Below, piece by piece: positions 21,930 to 37,256 of a stretch of DNA of 64,000 bases. The DNA comes from Rhizoclosmatium globosum (lineage: Eukaryota; Chytridiomycota; Chytridiomycetes; Chytridiales; Chytriomycetaceae): positions 62,001 through 126,000 of the forward strand of contig MCGO01000015.1 of assembly GCA_002104985.1 (NCBI GenBank), in the 5' to 3' direction. The translations under genes and the position numbers were made by a program. The first letter of the stretch is position 1; the number at the start of each line of letters is the position of its first letter. The notes beneath the pieces were generated by a model, which saw only the letters and a program-made list of their open reading frames with translations, searched no databases and had not been told where the DNA came from.

Positions 21930-24017
21930 ATGTCGCAACCACCTCCGCCGGCAGCCAACGAAGAGACGCCACCACTCAGCCTGGGCGCCTTCCGCTTCGC
22001 CGGCAACAACATATCACTTTATACTTCTGCGAGCGACCTCTTTTCGCACGTTCGAGAAGTAGTTGAGTTTGCCGCGTCGTTGGCGTTGCTCCAGGGCTCG
22101 TTCCAGCTTTTGTTTGATTCGTTTGCGATTCTGCGCTTTGGGCGTGGCGTTGAAGTGGCGGAAGAGGAGGACCTGAGCAAGAAGGCCGTGCTCAGGGCTC
22201 TTTTGGTTTCAGTCGAGAATGGAGAACTGGGCGATCGCGCGAGGCTGTGGGAGTCGCTTGCGAAGGTGCGGGAAGGACAGAGGGAGGCGGGTCAGGGCGA
22301 CGGGTGCGTGTTTGTTGGTGTTGGCTCTGTTGTTGGTTGGGAGGCTTTGGCGAACGTAACTCACCTTGTCTCTAGGAGCCGCTTATCGGCCAGTCCACTG
22401 ATATCCTTCGTGAACAAGGTTAAAGCGGAACTGCAAAATGAGAGAGGGACATACAAACAACTGCTGGATGCGGCGACAGACTACAGTGGCGGAAGGTTGG
22501 TTCTACTCCCGGCAAAGCAACTCTGATTCGCCCTGTGTCTCACATTGCTTCAACCAGGGTTTCAAATATGAAGACAATGATGTCGCTATTCGAACTTCTG
22601 CACCACCGCAGAGACTTACTGGCTGAGTTATGTGGTCATATTCTGGGAGTCTCAGATTTGCCCCAGACTGTGTTTGTCTCAAAACACGTACACACCATGA
22701 AAGTCAAGTCAGTTCAGAATCAAATTCTTATTGAGGAACCTGTCATAGATACAGATCTTGAAATCAGATCTGCAGTTAATGCTCTGCCTGCCTTTTGTCC
22801 CAACGGAATCCATGCTGTTCCGTACAGTCAATTGTGTCGTCCTAGAAAGCCGAACACCCTCGTTAAATCAGTATTTAAAGGCGTATCTGGGAGTTCCGTT
22901 TCATCCAATGGGAGCACAGGAAGTTCTGGTCTACCAAAGCAACGACGAAAAGATTCAGCTGCCTCACTCTCCTATCCTCCGAGTGCTACGTCTTCTGGTC
23001 CTGAAGCTGACTCAGGGACGGAGCTAAAGCGATATACCCGTAGAACAACTCGTATGAACAGTAACGCAACAGCAAGTTCAGCTGAATCTGAAGCCTCTGC
23101 ACCACCAGAATATACAAAACAAGCCTTCAATCCTGCCACCATTATTTATCAGCCATCACCGGCCCCTACTGTAACATTAGACGTCACGGTTGAATCAAAT
23201 GAATCATCTGAATCACCTGATGCAGGAACTCAATCTATCAGTTCTGACTTAGAGTGTCAGTTTAACGCTACACCTAAACAGACGAAACCCAAGATACCCT
23301 CCTCAACACGGCCGACGCCTGTCGTGCAATCTGCTACCAAAACAAAATCCAAGACTCCATCAAAAGAAGTCTTAAAACCTTCAGCCCAAGCCTTTCAATG
23401 CTCAGTTCAACTTCCAACACTCCCTCAAGCATCTGATCCTCCTCTTTCCAAAGAATCCCGTGGACATATTGAATATATTATGTCAGCCTTACTCAACCAC
23501 CAATCCGCCGAACCCTTCCGTGACCCCAAAAAGCCGTCTACAGATTCCATAGATTCCACCAACTCCCCCACCCCATCTTCCGCAACAACCATCACAGAGA
23601 CAGCCTCCACAACCTCCCTCTCGCCTTCACCTCAACCAGCCCGCTTCACAAGCGTCCCAACCTACAACTTCTCACGCATGGCCGACGCCTAAAACAAGGC
23701 GGATACGCATCCCACATGCCTTCCGCCGCGACTTTGACGCGATCCTCGCCTCCACTCGCGAAAAAAACGTGTACCTTGGTGGGTTGAATGGGAAAGGCGG
23801 GGTCTCGTATTCAATTGTAGAGTTGGAAGAGCTTGCATATGAGGTGTTGGCGGCGGAGAGGTTGGAGACGTATTTTATGAATGAGTGGACTTACTTTTTT
23901 CCGGAGATTACGGGGAAGAGGAGGAGTCGAGCTAGTGGGGTTGTTTATTTGGGGGGTGGAGAGGATGCTGCGGTTGCGAAGGTGGAAGGAAGTGCTGTGA
24001 AGCGGGTTAAGCGGTAG
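21930..24017 (+). CDS. Unrecognised protein with long Ser/Thr/Pro-rich middle
   Basis: About 651 residues from exons 21930-22303, 22376-22495 and 22558-24017. Two missing bases near 23690 and 23733 make the length divisible by three. The N-terminus is Pro-rich, followed by a helical folded part (SLALLQGSFQLLFDSFAIL). Residues near 170-260 look folded too (MMSLFELLHHRRDLLAEL, FVSKHVHTMKVKS, ALPAFCPNG). A low-complexity Ser/Thr/Pro region of about 260 residues follows, then a C-terminal folded module starting FRRDFDAILAS and containing VYLGGLNGKGG and YFMNEWTYFFPE, with a basic end. Folded ends joined by a disordered linker suggest a scaffold or nuclear regulator. I do not recognise the family. 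Confidence 0.6.
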
Positions 24018-24217
24018 AAGATAGAGAGGCCTTTTTTAACACTGTAAATAACGTATTTCTATTTGAGTTATGATAAATCTATCTATTATTATGAAAACTC
24101 TCTTATTTCAACGCCACCGTTCGAATTTTTGTAACCTCCACGTTTCTTCCAGGAGATCCATGCGTTAAACATGCTTTGATTGGTTTGATTGTTTTTTGGT
24201 TCAAAAGATCTCCGAAA

Positions 24218-29309
<5,092 letters not shown>

Positions 29310-29346
29310 ACACAATTTATTTGGCAACTGAACCAGTAAAGAACGT

Positions 29347-30547
29347 TTAAAGAATACTTTTTGCGAAACCACCCACAGATGTAGACATAAAAACGGATAA
29401 GCACAGCAACAACACAATAGCCACGGCCAAGTATTTCTCCAATCCTGGCTGTTTGTACCACACTAGTCCAGCTAGGGCCGTTCCGTATCCAAAGATTTGG
29501 AGTGGAGTGAGTGGATTGTTCCAAATCAGAATACTGACAACCACAAGCAAAATGTCCTTGAATATTCCCGACAAGCACATGATGAGGGATGAAGTTTTTC
29601 CAATTAAGAAAACAACGGCGACGTTCAGAGCGAAAGCGATACAGCAATTGAGAAGAAGCACGATAATAAAAACTGGGTTCAATAGCCGCTCGAAATCCAG
29701 GGCGCTTCCTTCAATTAAAATACATGCAACGCTGTTCATAGCAGCGCAGACCTGTTGAACTAGTTCAGAGACAAAACGCCAATAATGAGAAGCGCACTTA
29801 CCGGCGCAAAGTAATACAGGGAAACCATAGGATCCATTTTGTAGTCTTTCAAAAGTTGCTGCACCATAACGAGACGCGTTGCCTCGCAAAGTATTCCAAG
29901 TGCTTGAAGAACGACGCCAAGCAAGACAAATTCGATTTCGCCATACGACGCAACGATGACACCAACGACAATAACAGAAACCTTTGCTAATACCATATAG
30001 TCTTTAGTTTCGATTCCGAGAGTATATCCAACGATAAGCACAGCTACTGGTGTTGTTGCCTAAAAACTTGAGTTAGTTGGTTAGACCCTTGGGGGAATGT
30101 ACCTTAAGCATTTGAATAAATGGTACCGACAGATATAAATAAGCGCTATTTGAAAAGACGAGACTCATGGAGAAGAAGAGTCCGATTGGAAGAATAGCCT
30201 TATTGTAGACCTCGGTTGTCATTTCAATATTCTGTAATCCTTTAAGCAGGTCCGTTTGTGTTTGAAGAATGCGTGTAGCAATCGTGGCGAATATGAGGTG
30301 ACATGTAGTCAGAAAGATTGGGAATGCTGAAGCAGTTGTAATTAAGCTTTAGTTCGCACTGGTTGCGGGAAGAGTTTGACAGCTTACGGAATTCAAGAGT
30401 GTGAAGAATGTATTTGTTAAAGAGAATGACTGAGCCTGAGCAGAAGATCCACGTTGAAATGTAGAGGGCGGGGTGGTACGTGACCTTCGCTTCTTTTTCG
30501 TTCTCATGATTGTTTAATGTGCTTTGGTTTCCTTGGTACCTCGACAT
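29347..30547 (-). CDS. Nucleotide-sugar/triose-phosphate-type transporter (DMT superfamily)
   Basis: A ten-helix Golgi or ER transporter of the TPT/SLC35 group. Exons 30388-30547, 30103-30326, 29802-30059 and 29347-29751 (introns 61, 43 and 50 nt) give 348 residues with no frame break. Typical points are SVILFNKYIL in helix 1, FPIFLTTCHL, FSNSAYLYLSVPFIQMLK, then ATTPVAVLIVGY, GEIEFVLLGVVLQ, VMVQQLLKD, LNPVFIIVLLLNCC, and VFLIGKTSSLIMCLSGIFKD with GYGTALAGLVWY at the end. These match fungal members annotated as DUF250 or triose-phosphate transporters. The substrate is not predictable. It is convergent with the ABCC gene, with only 37 bases between their stop codons. Confidence 0.88.
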
Positions 30548-30660
30548 TCTTCCCGCCAGGGTGCACACAAAACAAAACAACGCGGAGAAAGGAAAAAAAG
30601 AGAGACTGTCCGGAAAATGGGGGAATCTGAGATTTACATACTTGAATCAGGTTTCAGAGA

Positions 30661-33060
30661 ATGGACCAGGATTTCAATAGCCCTACACGCGAAAGAAGCG
30701 ACACGGAGACTCCACTTCTTGTTCCAACTTTAGATATTCCGTCATTACGAGTCGACGGTGGTCAAACCCAAACTTCTGATGTTTCATCAGTGCACCTGTT
30801 AGCACGTCGCGTGCACACTCCATCTTAAAGACTTCACGCACAAGGCTGGTAGACGACGATGGAGGGAATCAAAAACCGCGCGTAAAGATGTTTGTCGATG
30901 TTAAACAAGATGAACGTGATAGCTTAGGTGGTCCAGAACCAGAAACTGCGTTTCAATCTGAGCCAAAAGAAATTCCAATCCCACGGTTAGTTCTTCAGTG
31001 AAACTGAGTATATTTACTTAAAACTTTGTCCTTTAATAGATGGGAAGATGAGAGAAACGCGTCCCATATGAGCTTTGCATCTCTTCGTAAGCAAGTTTAC
31101 GAGGCCGTGGAGCATGAAAAAGAAGCAATGGCAAATGCTTCAAGTTATGGTGTCCCTTCTAAGCACAGTGGTGGCTCACGCGGTTCCTCAATGTCCTCAC
31201 TGGGAAATAAAGTGCACCCAATCATTCAATGGCTTAATCGTACTCAAGATAACATTATGAAATCTGCTTGGTTCAAGTCGACCGTAGGCTTTCTTGCTGC
31301 TGATCGAACAAAAATCTTGATGTGGTTCTTCCTCTTTTTTGTGATGCATGCTGCTGTAACAACAGTTTTCATCATTTCCTTGTGGGCTATTATGCCTGGA
31401 ATCTGGGTCTATAACTTTATGCAACTGTTTGTGATTTCATGCTCACTTGTCGCCTATGTGGCTTCAGCCAGACTCTCTGACATCGTCCGTACATCTATAG
31501 CAGCTGGAGATTTGTTGAAGGGTCGCATAACACTATTCCAAGTAAGCCAATTACCAACCGCTCTAAGAAATTTCTAAAAATTAAACAGATGGCAGATTAT
31601 TGGGTAAAGGGTCCACGCGCTCCTGCCCAAAAAGTTATCCGCGCCAGTTGGTACATTGGCGTAATTTCAGAAATCACACTCATTGCTACTTCAATTCTTT
31701 TCTCCTGGGTCGCGATTCAAACCAAGTTGATGACAGCCCAATGCATTCCACCTATTTATGAAAACTCTACCTTCCGGTCGGAATAGATATCCACAACTAC
31801 GTCCAAGGCGATATTGACTTTGCAGAAGTATACAACTACGGTCTTCCTCTCGCAGATGGATTAGTGGGCGGTTGGCCTGGGTGGCCAATGGCAAATCCGA
31901 TGGACTCCTTCCAAATAAATGGAAAAGGACCAGTTTATGTCTTGCAGGTCTTATGTGATAATGGTATTCAGCGCCCAGATATAGATCCTGGGATTTACAC
32001 CCTAACATCGATTCGACGTCTTTCACAAGATACTAGAGGATTTATGGCTCAAATGCAGTTCATATTTCCGCCAAACAGCACCATTGATGATATATCCGGA
32101 GAAATTCAAAATGTTACTATAGCTCAGGATTGTACTGTTCTTTTTACAGTTGGGTATGGATATATCAGTTTCCACTTCGTGGCAGATCAATGGCAGATGG
32201 TCACAAATGGACAGCACGTTGCAATTCAAAGTCCAAGAAACGAATTTAGTTCCTCATATCCGAGCAGCATCAACCAATATACAACAGACGCACATGCAGG
32301 TTTCCAAAAGTATCAAGATCAATTTGGGGTTTTACCAATAATTTCTGATTCAATTTTCAAAATGTTTGATAACGCATCTTTCGCTCCGTCTCAGGGAGCT
32401 ATTTTCTGCAATCTAATGTCAGAAGGGACTTTACCGGACGGATATTATCATACTGATTATACATACCGCGGAGTGGCTGTAGGCAAGTAAAATAGGTTAC
32501 TCTCAGACATTTTATGACATTAACAATTCATATCAGCTCTTGGTGCTGCAGCTCATTTCGCAATCATGCAATATTCAGCAACTGCTGCACCAGTTGACTG
32601 CGACTACTTTGGATACTCTGGTTCAGGAATGCTCTCGATTCCAACACTCGCGATTTACCTTTCAGCAGCCGGATCTGCTCTCGCCTGTCTCATGAAGGTT
32701 TTTGAAATCATGTGGTGGGCCATGGCACAAAATGCAATCGAATACGAGTCCTATAGAAGAGCTCGACGTGCCTTACGACACCCCCTCCGCTTTGCCATCG
32801 ATGCTGCGGAAATGCTTGCGACTGGTATGGCTGCTGGTGAACGCGAGGAAGATATATGTGATCTGACCACGACGAGAGCTATTGAAGAACTTGGTAACGC
32901 GAGAATTATGTATGGAGAAGATTCTACGACTCGTGACTTGGATGTAGGCCATTTGAGAATTGCCGAGTATGGAAAGGTCAAAACAATTGTGAAGGACAAG
33001 AAGTATGGAACGTACAGACCATCTGCACATCCTGAATGGGATGAATTCATTGGGAAGTAG
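30661..33060 (+). CDS. Large polytopic membrane protein of unknown family
   Basis: About 748 residues from exons 30661-30985, 31040-31541, 31589-32482 and 32537-33060. Two missing bases (near 30822 and 31779) make the sum divisible by three. The N-terminal 190 residues are hydrophilic and Ser-rich. Helices follow (ILMWFFLFFVMHAAVTTVFI, WVYNFMQLFVISCSLVAYVA, YIGVISEITLIATSILFSWV). A large extracytosolic region of about 250 residues with several N-glycosylation sites comes next, then two more helices and a cytosolic tail. The last intron (32483-32536) has a GC donor, gcaagt. The topology resembles orphan sensor-like membrane proteins that seem expanded in chytrids. I recognise no domain. Confidence 0.65.
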
Positions 33061-33122
33061 TAAAAGAGCTTATCGCGTTTCCTTTATTCTGTAATAAATC
33101 GTTATTCCGTCCTAGCACATCA

Positions 33123-34209
33123 TCAGGTTCGATACCTCCTGACTTTTTCCAATCCTTCTTCCCGAGAAATATGTCCTACATATCCCAACTCCTGGCGCGC
33201 TTTATGGCTGTTGACAGTGTATTCTTGCCCTGCAAAGACCAAGATCTCCCTATTTACCGGAAGGAGAGAGGAAGCAAAAGGGATCCACTCCAAGAGCCAC
33301 AAAATATTATACATAGTGTCGAATGAGATGGAATTATTCGGCATATGGAGGGAGGAATCTTGGGCGTGAACGTACCTAACGTAAGAATGTTAAGAAAACC
33401 TGTACAAATTGATAAACCCAACTGTTCTACGAATTCCTCAAAGACGACTTTGTCTGAATCGACGATATTATATGCGTTTCCGGGACGTCCTTTCTCTGCA
33501 GAAAGCAACAACCCTTCGCAAAGATTCTCGATCTTATTGAATCAATGATACGAATTAGTGATTGATACAAAGCCTAATGGCAAATATACGAACATGTGTA
33601 GTATTAATGGAGTATCCGCTTGGCTCAAATCGTCGAAGAGCTCCATTTTTGACAGCATTGACCAAACCAGGACCCCACACAGTATCCCTTGACCCCAGAC
33701 CTTTGTAGTACGCACAATAACAGTTTCAAAGACACCGCAATATTCGCAGCGACTACAACGTCCTCCGCCAACTTCTTTGTATAAGCATACACCGCCCACT
33801 CTGGCGGATCCACATTATCATCCTCCTTCACATTAACCAGCGGCGCATGGTCCTTCTTCACATAAACCGAACACGTGCTCAGAAGCACAAATCGAGGCAC
33901 GTCCGCGGCCTTCGCAGCTTCGATGACTAATCGGGTTCCGTCGACGTTGTTGCGCTGCATTTCGGCGAGTGGCGCACGTGGGTTCACCTGCGCCGCCAAA
34001 TGGAACACGACGTCGCAGCTTTCAACGTGCGTCGAGGCGATGGATGACAAATCACCACGCACGATTTGGATATTGGCGTCAATCTGTTGGATGATGGAGT
34101 CGCTTTGCTCGGTGCGGGATAGTGCAACGACAGCGTGGCCCCGTGAGAGGAGGTATCGGATCAGTGATTTGCCTACAAAGCCACTGCCACCCGTTACAAA
34201 CGCTTTCAT
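33123..34209 (-). CDS. Extended short-chain dehydrogenase/epimerase (3-beta-HSD-like)
   Basis: An NAD(P)-dependent extended SDR. It starts MKAFVTGGSGFVGKSLIRYLL, with the GxxGxxG Rossmann motif. VFHLAAQV is followed by NNVDGTRLVIEAAK, the catalytic Ser region FVLLSTCSVYV and the YAYTKK (YxxxK) pair. RTTKVWGQG and the C-terminal block GRPGNAYNIVDSD are as in sterol 3-beta-hydroxysteroid dehydrogenase-like fungal enzymes. At least three single-base breaks (near 33747, 33690 and 33650) and a likely intron at 33533-33589 interrupt it; the 33340-33430 region may contain another intron that I could not fix. The last piece ends HISREEGLEKVRRY, typical of the family's C-terminus. Substrate unknown; a sterol or carbohydrate derivative is plausible. 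Confidence 0.8.
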
Positions 34210-34399
34210 GGGTGATTTTAGAACTTATGAAGGAAAATTCTAAATTTCTCTGTAGAACTTTAATTAACTAAAGTACCTCCTGTTCTTTCTTCTATTTTGG
34301 TGGCAATCTTGGACGCCACTAAACTACTTAATTTTGAGTAGCCATGCTCAAAATGGCCAGATTTCTGTCACAGCCTCATCTTCGACTAAACACCTTTGA

Positions 34400-35520
34400 A
34401 TGACCCATCTCTTACACCTACTATCGTTTGTTGCGACTGCGGCACTTGCATGGAAGTCTCCCGCCTTTGTCATCAATGAAACATATGCTGGGTTTCCAAG
34501 TTTTGTGCCTCGTGTCCAATGGGGTGCTAACTGGGGATACTGTGGCGAGCTTTCATTCATATCATCGGGTTTACTTCTCGGCCAGTACGTTTCACAGTAC
34601 GATGCCCGTGGTGCCGCAACAGATATATGGACCAAACTGAAAACAATTCTCAACTTCGCCTTGGTTATTACAACTACCATGGCAGCAGTAAACCAGGAGA
34701 AGACGCACATGCTGGAGACCTGCTACGTCTGAATGTTGAGCGTTGGGATTGGACGATTGTTGACACTCAAAAACATCTCTTGTGGATCAAGAAACACCTT
34801 GTCGCTGGACACAGTGTAACTCTCACTGAATATACTGCTGGTGGGGACAGTGATATCTACGATCACATTGTTACAGCAGTTGCAGTCCATTCCAATCATC
34901 TTCTCGACTTTGAAACGTTTTACCCAGATGACGTATCACAATCGAAGACCACGGCGGTTCCCTACCAACGTTCAAATTCGGGGACTTTATTGTTACTCGT
35001 AAATCGGGCCGGGCAGGCCTTATGAGAGCAAATGCCGAGAGTTTTGTGTACAACTACGCCACTGCAATCACTGGCGTCGCAGATTCAAACGGGGAAACAT
35101 TTCCAGTTAGTATATCCACGGACAAAGTTGCCGAAGACCCCGAAATTAAAGGTGGTTCTACAGTGAGACCTCGTGCATCCAATTTTACACTCACTGTAAC
35201 TGTGGAGGGTTGACGCCAGATGTATTGTACAACTTGTACACCACAATGATTTCAATAAGGTTCCAGGGTGTAATTTCAACGCGAATGCAGCTCAAGCGTT
35301 TAGAGTCGAAAGCATCAAGATTTTGAATGGGACTTCATACGAGTTCAAAGAACAGATCTTAAGTAGTGATATGAGGTTTTACCGCGTTGTGGAGGCTAAT
35401 TCGACGACTGACGGAAAGTCTTGTCCGACTGCAAATAAGTTGGTGATTCCAACAGCAAAAAGCAGCTGTTCTAAGTTGACAATCTCATTAACTCTCGGGA
35501 TCCTCTTTTTCTTGCTTTAA
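34400..35520 (+). CDS. Secreted, GPI-type protein with C39-like cysteine-peptidase fold
   Basis: About 374 residues in one exon with four implied missing bases (near 34630, 35000, 35208 and 35255); 1121 + 4 is divisible by three. It begins with a signal peptide (MTHLLHLLSFVATAALA). The mature part has VQWGANWGYCGELSFISSG (Gln and Cys positioned like the oxyanion and nucleophile residues of C39/papain-like folds) and later DIYDHIVTAVAV (possible catalytic His). The C-terminus is a hydrophobic stretch after a Cys-Ser-Lys linker (ISLTLGILFFLL), which fits a GPI signal. The function is an inference from motif positions; I cannot name an exact Pfam family. Confidence 0.6.
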
Positions 35521-35691
35521 ATCTCTTGATATTTCTCATTTAGTTGTTTGTAATGAATGTAGTTTTATTTCCCAAATGAACGGATTACAATATACAAATG
35601 AACTCAGATGTCAACTGTTAACAATAAAAATAACTTATAAATTGGCAGCTAGCTACAAAGCTTGCGCTGCCCCACGTGAGTAACAGTGATG

Positions 35692-36946
35692 TTACGGACC
35701 CACACAGTCAACCATATCAACAGCCTTCATCACCGGCATCTCTCCAGCTTCATCATCAACTTCAGACTCCTCTTCAACTACGGACGCCGTATCGTCCACG
35801 GCAACTCCTTCAAGTTCAATCCATCCAACAAATACGTCAAATACACTCAGAAGCCGACGGCCTCCGATTCGTATTAACGCTACACAAGTACTTGTAACAG
35901 ACGGCCGCCTGCTATGACCACTTCCTGTTGCTCCTGAAACCGTTCAAGAATATCGTCTTCAGAATCAAGAATATTGTCAATGTCGTCGAGGACTTCGGAG
36001 TACGTTGAGAGGAGGTGGACGCGTGCGATGGAAGGAATGCTTCCGCGGCGTGGTGCGGTTGGGATATTTTCGAAGCTGATTGTAGGTGAGGGGGCGATGA
36101 TGGGAGCATTGATGAGTTGTGGATTGTTCTGTGGGAGGTGGATCGTATCAGGGGGATTTGGTTTGTGTCGTTTTCAGACTTTGGGGTTGAGTGTTGGCTG
36201 AGGGTTGAGGACGTAAGGGATACTGAGTCACTGTTCTCTTCAGCATCGGATTTGGAATTTGGTTCAGAGATTGATGAGGCAATACTGGTTGGTTGAGCGA
36301 TGGTGCCAAAAAGAGAACTGAGGAATAGAAGTCAGATTACACATTGCAATTACAAAAGCTTACGTATATGAGTATCGCCTCGAGAGTAAGTTCTGATACG
36401 GTTCAGATGTTGCATCATGAGCGGAATCCACGGAGTGTAGAGAGTCAGAGTCAGGGTCTGTCTTAGGTTCCGATGTTTGTGCCTCCGCAACAACTGACTC
36501 TTCCTCCAACAGTTGTCCAAGTTCTTCTCGAACATACGTTTGAGATTCCGGCTGCGATTCAGGAAGGGGTAACGGTGTCACGTCTGTCGCGATTGTGTCA
36601 AGACTTGTCTGTCCAGTCAAGTGGCACGAAACAACAACATCTCTGATAATCTTCGTCCTTCTTGAACATTTGCATGAACTTTTTCATTCCAGTTGGCTTC
36701 CTCTCCAATTTCGCAGATGGAGTTGCTGTTGACGTTGGACGAAACAAGATATCCTTATGCTTCCGCGCCTCTGAAGCGAAAACCGTTGAATTGAAGGGTG
36801 GAATGGCTCAGTTGATTGATGGATCGAGTAGGCTGAACGGGCTGGTCAACAGTGTCCGATGCCGCAGTTTGCCGTGCTTTTGCGCTGAAGAAAGCTCTGA
36901 GGGATCCAGTCCGTCGCAGAGAAGCGCTTCGATTTGGTTGAGACAT
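35692..36946 (-). CDS. Unrecognised Ser-rich, acidic-tailed protein
   Basis: A basic Ser/Arg-rich N-terminus (MSQPNRSASLRRTGSLRAFF) is followed by KKFMQMFKKDEDYQRCCCF, whose CCC could be palmitoylated. A long acidic, Ser/Pro-rich middle leads to a C-terminal region with LDDIDNILDSEDDILERF and a hydrophobic VALIRIGGRRLLSVFDVFVG segment before an acidic end. One intron, 36318-36363, is clear (donor gtaagc, acceptor cctcag). Several one-base breaks occur (near 36780, 36610, 36160, 36120 and 35880), each shifting the frame the same way as elsewhere. The reading was assembled from the most protein-like frame of each part, so internal details are less certain than the ends. No family recognised. 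Confidence 0.5.
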
Positions 36947-37256
36947 TGTTTTTGGAATGGTGAATGAATGAACACTTGAAGTCTTGGATGGACGGGGTTG
37001 TTTGTCTTCAGAAAGAATGAAACTGAAACAAGGGGCAAACGAAGGTTTTTGTTTGTTTGGCTTGGTTCGTACCTTGTTCAGACACCAAACTAAATGAGGA
37101 CTAAAAGCGGTCTCGGTGGCGTGAGAAGCCTCTCACTTGTATCCATTTCACATGATTGATTTCAAAGATTGGACGGTGGCTTCAGTGTGCCTTCTCCATG
37201 GAAAAGGTCAAGCCAGGGCATTGGGTCTATATAAAATGGTACTGTTTATTCGGGCA
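36947..37256. other. Intergenic region, promoter of the 35692-36946 gene
   Basis: About 310 bases between two minus-strand genes. The ThrE-family gene ends here and the promoter of the downstream Ser-rich gene should lie here. A TATA-like ctatataaaatgg occurs near 37227-37239, on the plus strand. Nothing else seen. Confidence 0.4.
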
